55,968 nucleotides of DNA from Alphaproteobacteria bacterium (GCA_017479985.1 JAFVBL010000009.1:1-55968), one strand, 5' to 3'; positions 7,673 to 16,354 are shown, counted from the first letter of the stretch. The notes: generated by a model from the sequence alone, not told the origin. Made by a program: numbers and translations.

Positions 7673-8944
7673 TTATTCGTGCTGCCAACTCTTTGCCGCA
7701 CGATTGATGCAATCGGCATAAGAGTGGCGATTTGTCTGCGGATAAGCAATTTTTCCGCAGACAATTTTTTTGTTTGCGGCGATAATTTCCGGCACTTCCC
7801 AAGCTTTATTCTCAAGTTTGTATCGTGCCAAATCGGCAAAAAGACGCGCTTCCATAAAATCACCGAATGCAGACTGCCGAACGGTCGGCAGAGCAGAAAA
7901 TTGCTGTCTTAATTTATCAAACATTATTCGGTGTTCCGGCAAAATATAACCTTTTCCGCTTAATAAATCTTCAAAACTCCGGCGCACAATAGGATTTTTC
8001 CACCCGCCGCCGAACAAAATAAAATCGGACGGCATAGTCATATTATTCGGCACCAACGTCAGCGCTTGCACGGCAATATATGCCGCAAAATATTCAAATG
8101 TGTGTACGGCATCGGCAAACGGAATTTTTTGAACCGACACATAATCAAAAATCTCATCTTTATGATAATACGCCGGATCGCCTGATTTCGGCAACGGCGT
8201 TTCGTAATATTTGCGCCCGAAGTCAAACAGAGTTTGCAATAAGCCTGTTCTCAGTTTCCCCTGCTTGCCGAACATACCGTCTTTATCGAACATTTCTGCG
8301 GTGTGTCGGCGAATATAGCCGTCGATGTATTCGTTAAACGGACCGGCATCGGCACCGAGTTGAGCCGTGCCGTTTTCAATCAATGCAAAATTTGAAGTGT
8401 TGCCGCCGTTATAGTAACAACCGTCGCCTTCACTTGCGGCAATATGCGCATTGTGCGGCGGTACCAGCGGTGCACCGTCAAATCCGGCCATAATATAATC
8501 GGAACGAAAATCATATATAACGGGAATATCCGTCAAATCTGCCAACATTTGTCCCGAACCGATTTGTAAGGTATAAGGCTCCGTGCCGTCGAGGCGTGCT
8601 TTGCTTGGCGGATTGTGATCCAGTGTTTTGCCGTGAAAACCGACGGCATCGATTGTGCGCTTGTCGATTCCGTTTAAGCGGCACAGTTCATTGATGCACG
8701 CGGCAATTTGATGTACATATCGGTCGTGTATCGGCAGAAATTCAGGCAAAGCCGCAATTTCGGCGCGGGTTTTGTTGCAGACTTTGGTGCGCAGTGCTTC
8801 GATTTTGTCTTGCATATCTTTGTCGTAAGGTTTGGAATATGTGCAAATATCGCACATTTTATCGCCGTCAAATTCGGTTAAGACCAAATCTATCGCATCC
8901 ATTGAATTGCCTGTCATATTGCCGATAATTCTGTATTTTGCCAT
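7673..8944 (-). CDS. anmK: Anhydro-N-acetylmuramic acid kinase
   Basis: AnmK opens the 1,6-anhydro ring of anhydro-MurNAc from peptidoglycan turnover and phosphorylates it to MurNAc-6-P. The 423-residue protein has the ASKHA-kinase layout. Its N-terminal motif is GNMTGNSMDAIDL, a variant of the usual G(L)MSGTS(M/L)DGID. Further motifs are VGFHGKTLDHNP near residue 104, DAGPFNEYIDGYI near residue 208, and GGGWKNP near residue 319 in place of GGGAxNP. It is longer than typical AnmK (about 370), with an insert after residue 225. An AGGAGG-like site lies 5 bases before ATG 8944. With the LD-carboxypeptidase and Mur ligase at 37.6-39.9 kb it suggests wall recycling. Divergence is notable, but the fold assignment is firm. 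Confidence 0.9.
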   Translation of the reverse strand: MAKYRIIGNMTGNSMDAIDLVLTEFDGDKMCDICTYSKPYDKDMQDKIEALRTKVCNKTRAEIAALPEFLPIHDRYVHQIAACINELCRLNGIDKRTIDAVGFHGKTLDHNPPSKARLDGTEPYTLQIGSGQMLADLTDIPVIYDFRSDYIMAGFDGAPLVPPHNAHIAASEGDGCYYNGGNTSNFALIENGTAQLGADAGPFNEYIDGYIRRHTAEMFDKDGMFGKQGKLRTGLLQTLFDFGRKYYETPLPKSGDPAYYHKDEIFDYVSVQKIPFADAVHTFEYFAAYIAVQALTLVPNNMTMPSDFILFGGGWKNPIVRRSFEDLLSGKGYILPEHRIMFDKLRQQFSALPTVRQSAFGDFMEARLFADLARYKLENKAWEVPEIIAANKKIVCGKIAYPQTNRHSYADCINRAAKSWQHE

Positions 8945-9020
8945 TTTTCCTCCGTTTTTATCACTATATCACGGTCAGATTAAAACGCAAGCCGGTGCGT
9001 TGATAATTGTGTATTTTTGA

Positions 9021-9048
9021 TTGAATCCGCGCGATTTTGAGCTATGAT
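9021..9048 (+). promoter_or_regulatory. htpX promoter
   Basis: TTGAAT (9021-9026) and TATGAT (9043-9048) are 16 bp apart, 31 bp before the htpX ATG. I see no clear sigma-32 site. Confidence 0.55.
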
Positions 9049-9079
9049 GGCAAAAAATAAAATTTGAAAGGAACTTGAG

Positions 9080-9910
9080 ATGTCTAAAACTGTTTTGTTA
9101 ATGGTTGCAATGATGTTGCTTTTTATGTATGTCGGAAATGCACTCGGCGGTGAACAAGGTATGCAAACAGCGTTTTTAGCTGCCGCCGGTATGAATTTTT
9201 TCAGTTATTTCTTTAGCGACAAGTTGGTGTTAAAGCAGTATAACGCTACGGAAGTTACGGCACAAACCGAACCGCAGTTGTATCAAATAGTGCAACGTCT
9301 TGCAAATAAAGCCGGTTTGCCGATGCCGAAAGTTTATATTATACCGGAGCAGGTTCCGAATGCTTTTGCTACGGGACGCAATCCAAGCCACGCCGCCGTT
9401 GCCGCAACACAAGGGTTGCTTAATATGATGACACCGCAGGAAGTTGAAGGTGTTTTGGCGCACGAAATGAGCCACGTTAAGCATCACGATATTTTAATCG
9501 GTACGGTTGCCGCCGTGTTTGCCGGTGCGATTGCGATGCTTGCCAATATGACACGCGGTACGGCATCTCAACAAAACAGCGGACAACGCAATAACTGTGT
9601 TTTTGCAGCCGTTTTATTGCCTATTGCCGCAACCGTTATCCGTATGACTATTTCGCGTACACGGGAGTATAAAGCAGATGAAGGTGCCGCCTATTTAACC
9701 GCACATCCGGAATGGCTGATGAGTGCGCTTTCCAAACTCGACGGTTATTCTCGGCAATATCAGATGCAACGTGCAACATCACAGACGGCACATATGTTTA
9801 TTATGAATCCGTTTAACGGTATAAAAGGATTAACACAACTGTTTGCCACGCACCCGAGTACGGAAGACCGTCTCAAAGCATTGGCACAGATACAGCAGAA
9901 GTTGCATTGA
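9080..9910 (+). CDS. htpX: Membrane zinc metalloprotease HtpX
   Basis: HtpX is an M48 protease that degrades misfolded inner-membrane proteins with its active site facing the cytoplasm. The 276-residue product has an N-terminal hydrophobic hairpin (about residues 4-45), the zinc motif HEMSH at 128-132, a second membrane pair at about 138-190 and the third zinc ligand E196 in SRTREYKAD. The end (THPSTEDRLKAL) is also typical. GAAAGGA lies 8 bases before ATG 9080. It stands alone between a promoter and a terminator. Length is close to the usual 280-290. Confidence 0.96.
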   Translation: MSKTVLLMVAMMLLFMYVGNALGGEQGMQTAFLAAAGMNFFSYFFSDKLVLKQYNATEVTAQTEPQLYQIVQRLANKAGLPMPKVYIIPEQVPNAFATGRNPSHAAVAATQGLLNMMTPQEVEGVLAHEMSHVKHHDILIGTVAAVFAGAIAMLANMTRGTASQQNSGQRNNCVFAAVLLPIAATVIRMTISRTREYKADEGAAYLTAHPEWLMSALSKLDGYSRQYQMQRATSQTAHMFIMNPFNGIKGLTQLFATHPSTEDRLKALAQIQQKLH

Positions 9911-9937
9911 TAAAAGTGAAAATTCGTTAAGAAAAAA

Positions 9938-9985
9938 TATAAGAGCCTTGAAAGTTACAATATAACAGTCAAGGCTCTTATGTTA
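9938..9985. terminator. Terminator between htpX and the converging lipoprotein gene
   Basis: AAGAGCCTTGA (9941-) and TCAAGGCTCTT (to about 9979) form an 11-bp perfect stem with A- and T-rich flanks. It can act in both directions. Confidence 0.8.
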
Positions 9986-10369
9986 TTCAGTCTTCAGATA
10001 TGGTTGAATATAGTCATCCAATCGCTGCCGTTTCTCGTAATCCCATCCCTCAATATACAGAGGGCCAAAGCAGATAACGGGCGTATTGATGTACGAGTCT
10101 AGACCGTAGTCTTGCTTGGCGGCCTTCAGAAAATATCGATTGCCGGCAAGGTCAATATCGATAAATCGGATTGCCGCGTTCGGATAGGTCTGCGTAACAT
10201 ACTCCTTAGCGGCACAGCTGTATCCGCAGGTCGGAGAGTGCAAAAAGGTAACAACGGTCAGGCTGTTTTCTGCTACACTGTAGTCGGTGTCGTTCTCGTG
10301 ATCCCACATACAAGATGTCAGCGTTGTCAGAGTGAAAACGGCGCACAAGATGAATACAATCTTTTTCAT
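9983..10369 (-). CDS. Predicted lipoprotein with thioredoxin/glutaredoxin-like fold
   Basis: The 128-residue protein starts with a lipoprotein signal peptide whose lipobox is LTSC, with the lipidated cysteine at C20. The mature part reads like a glutaredoxin/thioredoxin fold: a strand (LTVVTFLHS), then C48-GYS-C52, helix and strand (IRFIDIDLA), and the cis-proline loop INTPVICF with P97. The redox motif is CxxxC rather than CxxC, which is unusual. It would sit on the periplasmic face and could be an oxidoreductase or a cysteine-based sensor. A strong promoter (10430-10458) drives it. The start has no evident Shine-Dalgarno, and the leader resembles that of the unknown gene at 14890. Confidence 0.7.
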   Translation of the reverse strand: MKKIVFILCAVFTLTTLTSCMWDHENDTDYSVAENSLTVVTFLHSPTCGYSCAAKEYVTQTYPNAAIRFIDIDLAGNRYFLKAAKQDYGLDSYINTPVICFGPLYIEGWDYEKRQRLDDYIQPYLKTE

Positions 10370-10429
10370 AATTCAAAGTTTTTTTGTGAATAAATAATAG
10401 TATGTAAATAAAAAACGATTTCAGGATAG

Positions 10430-10458
10430 AAGATACATCAAATAAAATATTTTGTCAA
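10430..10458 (-). promoter_or_regulatory. Promoter of the thioredoxin-like lipoprotein
   Basis: On the minus strand, TTGACA (10458-10453) and TATCTT (10435-10430) have a 17-bp spacer. The leader before ATG 10369 is about 55 nt and AT-rich. Confidence 0.7.
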
Positions 10459-10511
10459 TATTTTATTTTCAAAATATTATGCTTTTTGCGGGTGTGCACT
10501 GCATATAAATT

Positions 10512-12923
10512 TTAGCTGTCCGAAACTTCTTCGCCTTTGTGTACCACAACCTGAGGGAACGGAATCTCCACGCCTTCTTCAATAAAGCGTTTGTTGATGG
10601 CGTATCGCAGTTCGCTCGGAACGACCCAGCCTTTGCGAATGTCGCTTACATAACAACGCAATTCAAAATCTAAGCTGCTTGAGCCGAAATCTTTGAAAAT
10701 AACGTATGGCGCCGGATTTTTCATAACAGCTTTGTGCGCATTGGCACAATCAAGCAAAATCTTGGTCACTTTTTCAACATCGGAACCGTACGCCACACCG
10801 ACGGCAACACTTTGGCGTGAGGTAAAATCACCGTGCGTTTTATTGGTTACGGTAGAAGAAATAAGTGTTGCGTTCGGAATAATAACGCTCATTTTATCAA
10901 AGCTCAGCAGTTCGGTTGAGCGAATGTTGATTTGTTTAATCGTTCCTTCCACACCGCTTAAAACAACCCAATCGCCGACCTTAAACGGGCGTTCGAGCAA
11001 AATAATGATGCCGGCCACAAGGTTTTTAATTACATCTTGCAGACCGAAGCCGATACCGACGGATAAGGCACCGGCAATGAATGCAAGGTTTGTCAGGTCG
11101 ACACCCATCGCAATAATGGCGAGCAACGTGGCGATGATAAAGCCGACAAAGCTGACGCCGGAAACAAGCGAATGTTTTATGCCGTCGTCCATATCAATCT
11201 TTGCCAGAACATTTTCTGCCAAGCGTGTTTTGATAATACGCACCAAAGCCAGCGAACCGAAAAATACGGCAATGCCGAGAGCAATCGCAATCAGTGAAAT
11301 CTGTATGCCTCCGATTTTAAATCCGAAAAGCAACTTTTTGGCGGCGGACAGCATAAAATCTCCCGGAAGCCCCCATAAATTAAGCAACATAAAGATGACA
11401 ACCAGAAGCATCGTCGGATTGATAACGGCGCGCAGCCAAAAATCCATTTTCTCGGTCAATTTTTTGCGACCTCTGAAATTTTTCATCCACGGACCGTTGA
11501 TGACAATACGTTTAATAATATCAATAATCGAACGGCGAATAACCTCAAAAATGCCGCACAGAATTAAAGACATTATGAGGTGATTCAAAATAAACAAAGA
11601 TAGTTCGGGATAGCCGAATAACGAAAGGGTAAATGTGCCGATGCAGAAAATATGACTCAACAGAATCATTCTGAAACCGCGGTTTATGGATAAAGACTCT
11701 TCGTCATCTATTGTCATATCGGTCGAATCTTCCTTGATTTCATCTCGATATGTATCAAATGCGATTTTTGCCAACCATATCAGGAAAAACGCCTTAACCG
11801 CACAAGAAATCATCATCGTAAAATGTATCGTTTCGGTCGAATATTGCGCTTTTTGCGCAACAAAAACCTGTATGGCGGCAACGGAGTTGATGATAATAAA
11901 TAAGAAAATCATACGTGTAAAGCGTGCGGCTTTTTCTGTCGGAATATTAACCAAACGCCACGCCGGATAATTTGGAGCAAAAGTCACGCGAGAAATGGTG
12001 GCTTCGGCAATTGCCAATAAGCAGGTAAATGCAGTTGTCATCAGAAGTTCGTTTAACAGGCTTTCACCAAAGATTTTCGTGCTGACCATCCATAAAATGC
12101 AGCCGCCGACCAAAAAGGCAAAAATAAGTCCGCGCGCCACGGCAACGGCAATTGCCGCCAAAACTTTGCGGTTAAAAGACGGGGATTTGATGTCTTCTTT
12201 ATATCCCCAGTTGCGCAAGATAAATCTTTTTAAGAAAATTGCAAGCGTTAGGGCAATCATCAGAATCACAAACATAACGCCGATGCTGAAAAGTGTGTAC
12301 GGACGTTGTTCTTGCGGAACACTGTTGTACCATTCCACCGGTGATTTAACGATGTCCCAAAAGAAAATAACATACGCCTTGAGGTTATTGAAAAAGACCA
12401 GCGGGTTAATCATTGCCGATTGCTTTGTCATTAAGTCGCCGTAAATTTTTTGGTTACGCACATTCAGAATTTGTCCGGTCAGGTCTTCCATTTTGATAAT
12501 AAGCAAGTCGGTTTCTTTAAGCTGCTTATCTTGAGCGGCGAGTTGTTGTGCCAATTCGTCACGTTGTTGCGTAATGGCTATATCTTCGTTTTCATCTCCT
12601 TTTTCACCCAAGGCATCAAGTTGTTTTTGAATAAATTTAATTTGTTTTTCCAAAAATTTGCGATTCTCACCCAGTTCACTTTCGGCAGAACCCAAATAAG
12701 AAACATAATCATCGATTGCTTCTTTGGATATGCCGGTTTGCGTCAAGTCAGACTGAATCTGTTCGATTTTGCTGTTAAATGATGCAAAATCAATTACTTG
12801 TACCAGCACATCAGTGGTTTCTTCGGTTGGTTTTGCTTTGGTTGCATCAGCTGTGTTTGCTGCAAATACAGTGGCAAGCAAAATGAGAATAAGCGCAAAA
12901 ATTTTTGAAAAATCTTTTTTCAT
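10512..12923 (-). CDS. Large mechanosensitive channel of the MscS superfamily
   Basis: The 803-residue protein has a signal peptide, a periplasmic coiled-coil region (about residues 30-160, Q/E/K-rich), several membrane spans (about 215-600) and the MscS pore and beta domain at the C-terminus. The pore helix is GALSVGIGFGLQDVIKN, followed by LLERPFKVGDWV and the cytoplasmic domain with IPFPQ. This is the layout of MscK/MscM/YbdG-like multispan channels, which release osmolytes when membrane tension rises. AGGA lies 8 bases before ATG 12923. It lies 9 bp downstream of the Usg/Asd-like gene and should be cotranscribed with it. Confidence 0.93.
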   Translation of the reverse strand: MKKDFSKIFALILILLATVFAANTADATKAKPTEETTDVLVQVIDFASFNSKIEQIQSDLTQTGISKEAIDDYVSYLGSAESELGENRKFLEKQIKFIQKQLDALGEKGDENEDIAITQQRDELAQQLAAQDKQLKETDLLIIKMEDLTGQILNVRNQKIYGDLMTKQSAMINPLVFFNNLKAYVIFFWDIVKSPVEWYNSVPQEQRPYTLFSIGVMFVILMIALTLAIFLKRFILRNWGYKEDIKSPSFNRKVLAAIAVAVARGLIFAFLVGGCILWMVSTKIFGESLLNELLMTTAFTCLLAIAEATISRVTFAPNYPAWRLVNIPTEKAARFTRMIFLFIIINSVAAIQVFVAQKAQYSTETIHFTMMISCAVKAFFLIWLAKIAFDTYRDEIKEDSTDMTIDDEESLSINRGFRMILLSHIFCIGTFTLSLFGYPELSLFILNHLIMSLILCGIFEVIRRSIIDIIKRIVINGPWMKNFRGRKKLTEKMDFWLRAVINPTMLLVVIFMLLNLWGLPGDFMLSAAKKLLFGFKIGGIQISLIAIALGIAVFFGSLALVRIIKTRLAENVLAKIDMDDGIKHSLVSGVSFVGFIIATLLAIIAMGVDLTNLAFIAGALSVGIGFGLQDVIKNLVAGIIILLERPFKVGDWVVLSGVEGTIKQINIRSTELLSFDKMSVIIPNATLISSTVTNKTHGDFTSRQSVAVGVAYGSDVEKVTKILLDCANAHKAVMKNPAPYVIFKDFGSSSLDFELRCYVSDIRKGWVVPSELRYAINKRFIEEGVEIPFPQVVVHKGEEVSDS

Positions 12924-12932
12924 AGTATATTC

Positions 12933-13937
12933 CTATTTTTTCAAGATGAGTTTTAAGACATTGAACGCATTTTGAGCCGTTCCGGCGCGCAAATCATCGG
13001 CAACAGACCAGAAACTGAAGCCGTTTTCCACCGATATATCCTGACGCAGGCGGCTGACATAAACATCGTTTTCGCTCTGGGCATCGTTTATGGAAACATA
13101 ACCGCAATCAACGTGCTTATCAAACACAACCACGCCTTTGGTGTCGCGCATCAGGTTACGTACATCATCAACATCGACTTCGTTGTCACATTCGGCATTC
13201 ACAAAGGCGCCGATACCGATAAAAGCCGGCACAACCGCGCAATTGGCGTGAATTTTGATATTGTCGCCGAGAATTTTCTTAATCTCGACATTCATTGCCC
13301 ATTCGTATTTTGTTTCGTCTCCGATAAAATCACCGACTTGCGGCAAAACATTAAACGCAATTTGTTTATGAAATACGGCCTCATCGTCACCAATCGGCTC
13401 ATTCATAAATATTTTGCGTGTTTGATTGAACAGTTCGTCCATTGCTTCTTTGCCGTAAACGGAAGCCGCCATATAGGTATTGATTACCAGTCGTTTGATT
13501 TTGTAAGTATCATAAATTTTTTGCAGCGGAATCATTATTTGCGTAACTTGCGGCGACGGGACGGCGATAATGCCGCGTTTGGCTTCGGCAATTTTCTCGT
13601 CGTTTATGCCAGATATAATCAGCGGAACATCGCTGTCTGTCGTATAAGCACCCGAGCAGTCAATTACCATAGCGCTTTTGGCCAACGCACGCGGAATATA
13701 GTGCTTTGCCAAATCTTCGGAAACGCAGAATACGGCCAGTTTTGCCGAGCCAAAATCAAAATCGCGTAAATTATATACGTCCATATCGACATCTTCTCCG
13801 TAAGAAATTTGCGTACCGAGCGGACTGTCCGTATCAACGGCAAAAACCTCATCTGCCGAAAATCCGTTTTCTTCAAGCATATTCAAAAGTTCGCGTCCGT
13901 AATTGGCGGTGGCGCCGATGATTGCAATTTTTTTCAT
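12933..13937 (-). CDS. Aspartate-semialdehyde dehydrogenase-like protein of the Usg type, catalytic Cys absent
   Basis: The 334-residue product has the Asd/ArgC two-domain fold: nucleotide-binding IIGATANYGRELL at residues 6-18, VIDCSGAYTTDSDVPL near 91, and the C-terminal WSVADDLRAGTAQNA. In true Asd the active-site loop is NPNC; here residues 126-129 read VPSP, so proline replaces the nucleophilic cysteine. The usual RVPVxxGH stretch reads VVPAFIGIG, so Arg and His are lost too. The same loop (IAVP) and FWSVAD ending are seen in E. coli Usg, an Asd homologue of unknown role. It therefore probably does not make aspartate semialdehyde. AAAGGA precedes ATG 13937, and the MscS channel gene follows in the same operon. 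Confidence 0.85.
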   Translation of the reverse strand: MKKIAIIGATANYGRELLNMLEENGFSADEVFAVDTDSPLGTQISYGEDVDMDVYNLRDFDFGSAKLAVFCVSEDLAKHYIPRALAKSAMVIDCSGAYTTDSDVPLIISGINDEKIAEAKRGIIAVPSPQVTQIMIPLQKIYDTYKIKRLVINTYMAASVYGKEAMDELFNQTRKIFMNEPIGDDEAVFHKQIAFNVLPQVGDFIGDETKYEWAMNVEIKKILGDNIKIHANCAVVPAFIGIGAFVNAECDNEVDVDDVRNLMRDTKGVVVFDKHVDCGYVSINDAQSENDVYVSRLRQDISVENGFSFWSVADDLRAGTAQNAFNVLKLILKK

Positions 13938-14039
13938 TTCTTTTTCCTTTATGCAAAAATAAATATCACTTTTGGCGACAGTTTAACGCAAAAATATTTA
14001 AAATCCAGATAATTTTTGCATAAAACATTCGATGGATTT

Positions 14040-14076
14040 AAAAAAGCAAGACGCACCCGTGTGAGTGCGTCTTTGT
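14040..14076 (-). terminator. Terminator after the Pro-rich small gene
   Basis: On the minus strand, AAAGACGCACTC and GGGTGCGTCTT form a stem followed by GCTTTTTT. It lies directly downstream of the stop at 14079. Confidence 0.75.
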
Positions 14077-14078
14077 GC

Positions 14079-14354
14079 TTAATGATTCCGATTGCCGCGG
14101 CGATTGTAGTCAGAAGACTTGGCTTTGGCTTTCGATAGCTTCAGAACAGGTTTTTCTGATGACTTCAATGTCGGTCCTTTAGATGGTTTCGGAGCCGGTT
14201 TAAGAGGTGAAATCTCTTTTTCAGATTCATCATCTTCGAGTTCAATCTCTTTCGCCGGCAGACCGACAAGTTTTTCGGTCAGAGGCGGCGAAGGCGGCGG
14301 ACACGGTGCGGTCGGCTTTGTGCCGATAACGCAGATAAATAAAAGTTCTATCAT
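14079..14354 (-). CDS. Small Pro/Lys/Ser-rich hypothetical protein
   Basis: This 91-residue product has a short hydrophobic N-terminus (MIELLFICVIG), then a CPPPSPP stretch, an acidic patch and a K/S/P-rich basic tail ending NRRGNRNH. It is low-complexity and probably disordered; I recognise no family. It lies 20 bp behind the 171-residue unknown gene and just before a terminator, which supports a two-gene unit. No clear Shine-Dalgarno is seen, so translation may be coupled. An opposite-strand frame over the same bases has no signals. Confidence 0.5.
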   Translation of the reverse strand: MIELLFICVIGTKPTAPCPPPSPPLTEKLVGLPAKEIELEDDESEKEISPLKPAPKPSKGPTLKSSEKPVLKLSKAKAKSSDYNRRGNRNH

Positions 14355-14374
14355 AGGTTATACGGTTTAAGCGT

Positions 14375-14890
14375 TTAATCACCGCAATCGGTTGTACCGG
14401 GTTCATCTTCCTGCCAATAGGCATCAAGAGCCTCCTGTCTGTCGGCGTGCACCTGTGTTATTACCTTGTGCTTAACCAGAGCCTTAGCACGGGGGCGGCG
14501 AGACGCACCGCAAGAGGTATAGCGCGGATGGCCGTTGAGAGTATCCTTAAGCTTGTATGTCACGCCGTCAATCGTAAACTTTCCTTCAACCGGCGTGTCT
14601 GAAACAATACCGGAAACAGGGCAAAGCCGTGCGATACCGGTCTTGATATCAACCAGAATGGCAATGCGGCGACTGATTTGCTTGGAAAAAGCATAAATCG
14701 GACAGCCCTTCGGTGTTTCGAAAGCCCGTTCGCGAAGAGTGACCTTGCGGAGCTGCATCTTGTTCGGAATTACTGCCTCAGCGAGAAATTCCGGACGTTT
14801 CTGCCTGATTTCCTCAATAAGCTTGTCGGCCTTAACGTTTGCAACGATGGCGTTCAGGTTCTCAACTCGGATTGTTTTGTTTTTGTTCAT
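14375..14890 (-). CDS. Hypothetical protein, 171 residues
   Basis: No family is recognised. The protein is basic and soluble, with no signal peptide. It has a helical N-terminal third and a probable beta-rich middle (RRIAILVDIKTGIARLCPV, FTIDGVTYKL), and it ends in an acidic tail with five cysteines in all (C105 onward in spacing CP, SCG, DCG). The start ATG 14890 has no Shine-Dalgarno. Its AT-rich leader TATTATTTATTTACAAA closely matches that of the lipoprotein gene at 10369. Codon use, with more CTC/CTT/AGC codons, looks different from the neighbouring housekeeping genes, which may hint at transfer. It is the first gene of a two-gene unit. Confidence 0.6.
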   Translation of the reverse strand: MNKNKTIRVENLNAIVANVKADKLIEEIRQKRPEFLAEAVIPNKMQLRKVTLRERAFETPKGCPIYAFSKQISRRIAILVDIKTGIARLCPVSGIVSDTPVEGKFTIDGVTYKLKDTLNGHPRYTSCGASRRPRAKALVKHKVITQVHADRQEALDAYWQEDEPGTTDCGD

Positions 14891-15283
14891 AAGCGTTTTT
14901 GTTTTGATTTGTAAATAAATAATACGTAATTGTTTTGTTTATAACACTAAATTTTGTCAAAATCAAGTAAAAAATAGGCTTTATTAAACAAATTTGTTGA
15001 AAAAAACACGAATCGTCACTCTGAGCCATAGGCAGAGAGTCTCCTTTGTCGTTGTGCGGCTGCGGTGTTATGATGCGGCTATATTATTAAATGGCGACTG
15101 TACATTGTTTGGCAGGATATCTTTCCACATCGCATTGCTCAGTGTCAAGATGACGAGTCATTTTCTGCGAGAGATTGCCGCGTCGCCAGTGCTTCTCGCA
15201 ATAACAGTCTTTCTTTTTCAATACTTGTTTTTAATAGGCTAAAATAAAAAATATTCCGCGTTAGGTATAACGCGGAATAAAGT
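14891..15283. repeat. Gene-free stretch with degenerate dispersed palindromic repeat
   Basis: No gene is visible in this 393-bp stretch. CGTCACTCTGAGCC at 15014 opens, and the reverse of ATTGCGAGAAGCACTGGCGACG (about 15172-15203) closes, a segment like the widespread intergenic element with ends GTCATTGCGAG and GCAATCTC. Similar fragments occur at 31201-31228 and 36160-36600. The left end holds the promoter region of the gene at 14890 (minus-strand TTGATT-17-TATAAA). Confidence 0.5.
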
Positions 15284-16252
15284 TCAGTAAGGCTGAGAGA
15301 ATTTTGCGATTTCTTCATCGGTAAATTGTTTTTCGACAATCAATGATGAAAATTTCAGCAATTTCATTTGTTGCCGCAGATAACCGTAGGCCTGACTGTC
15401 AGACGAAAGCGGCGTGCCACTGAAACTGCGGTTGCGATAAAGTTCCAATTCAGAAAAATCATCGGAATAGGCAGAAAGCAATCGGCAGATTACCTGCGTC
15501 AAATAAACTTCCAAGCGTTTCGGCATCGGCGGTAAAATGCGGTTCAGTTCGTTACGCACTTCTTGAAAAAACAAAAAGCCATCAGAGTCGGCAAACTTGG
15601 GGTTGTTTTCCATTTCTTCGACCATTGTGTCGCTGAGCCATTGCACAAAAGATTCATTGACAGCAAAACGCAAAAGGGAAAACACAACGGATATTGACGA
15701 TTCCGTATCAATATGGCGTTTGTAGATACGATTGGCAATCGTTATCAGCCAATACATCAGGGTCAGGCGTTGCAGCGAATCGGTACTGCGGTATTGCATC
15801 GGCAGAAGCATTTTGAGATAAGCGCGCCAACAAACCGGCAATTTACCGATTTCGTCTTCCAACTCCTTGACATTTGGAATCCGGGACAGATACTCGGTCA
15901 GCTGCGTCTTAAGCGAATCGGTGTATTCCTGTTGCATTTGAGCGAATTCCTGCTCGATTTTGCAGATATGCGCGATTTTTTGCTTAACGTCTTGCGGATA
16001 GTCTTCTTCCGGAATATCGAATAAAATAAGACCGTCCATTTCGGCATAAGCGATAAAGTCGATAATATCCGCATACTTTTTAATCTGCAGAGTATGTGTT
16101 TGCCAAAAAAACTTGCGTACAGGCGGTAAATTGCCATAGACGTATGCTTTCGGCAGTTTAATCGGCTTGTCCGAGTCTTTCGGGTACAGCAACCAATCCT
16201 TGTCTGTTTCCGTAATCTTTTTGATTCGGAAATTTTGTTCTTCAATAATCAT
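15284..16252 (-). CDS. Hypothetical cytoplasmic protein, 322 residues
   Basis: No family is recognised. The N-terminal 60 residues have a beta-like pattern (NFRIKKITETDKDWLLYPKD). A predicted coiled coil follows at about residues 85-125 (KIEQEFAQMQQEY), then a mostly helical region with many aromatic residues. There is no signal peptide or clear membrane span. It stands alone, facing a gene-free repeat-bearing stretch downstream. The start ATG 16252 has no strong ribosome site. Confidence 0.6.
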   Translation of the reverse strand: MIIEEQNFRIKKITETDKDWLLYPKDSDKPIKLPKAYVYGNLPPVRKFFWQTHTLQIKKYADIIDFIAYAEMDGLILFDIPEEDYPQDVKQKIAHICKIEQEFAQMQQEYTDSLKTQLTEYLSRIPNVKELEDEIGKLPVCWRAYLKMLLPMQYRSTDSLQRLTLMYWLITIANRIYKRHIDTESSISVVFSLLRFAVNESFVQWLSDTMVEEMENNPKFADSDGFLFFQEVRNELNRILPPMPKRLEVYLTQVICRLLSAYSDDFSELELYRNRSFSGTPLSSDSQAYGYLRQQMKLLKFSSLIVEKQFTDEEIAKFSQPY

Positions 16253-16323
16253 AGGCAGAAAAATTTTAGATGTTAATAATTGATGTTTGTTCTTCTTCTA
16301 GCATACAGTGTTTGAAATTGCAA

Positions 16324-16354
16324 TAAAAAAACACCGGTATTGGCCGGTGTTTCA
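16324..16354 (-). terminator. Terminator of the parvulin gene
   Basis: ACACCGG and CCGGTGT form a short GC stem around TATTGG. On the minus strand it is followed by TTTTTTT. Confidence 0.8.

Noticed and set aside
10693..11583. Plus-strand protein of 296 codons opposite the MscS gene
   Set aside because: It is a mirror of the real gene's codon bias, with no ribosome site, and the MscS frame has clear domains.
12972..13769. Plus-strand protein of 265 codons opposite the Usg/Asd-like gene
   Set aside because: The Asd-like frame has a clear family match; the opposite frame is rich in rare residues and has no start signals.
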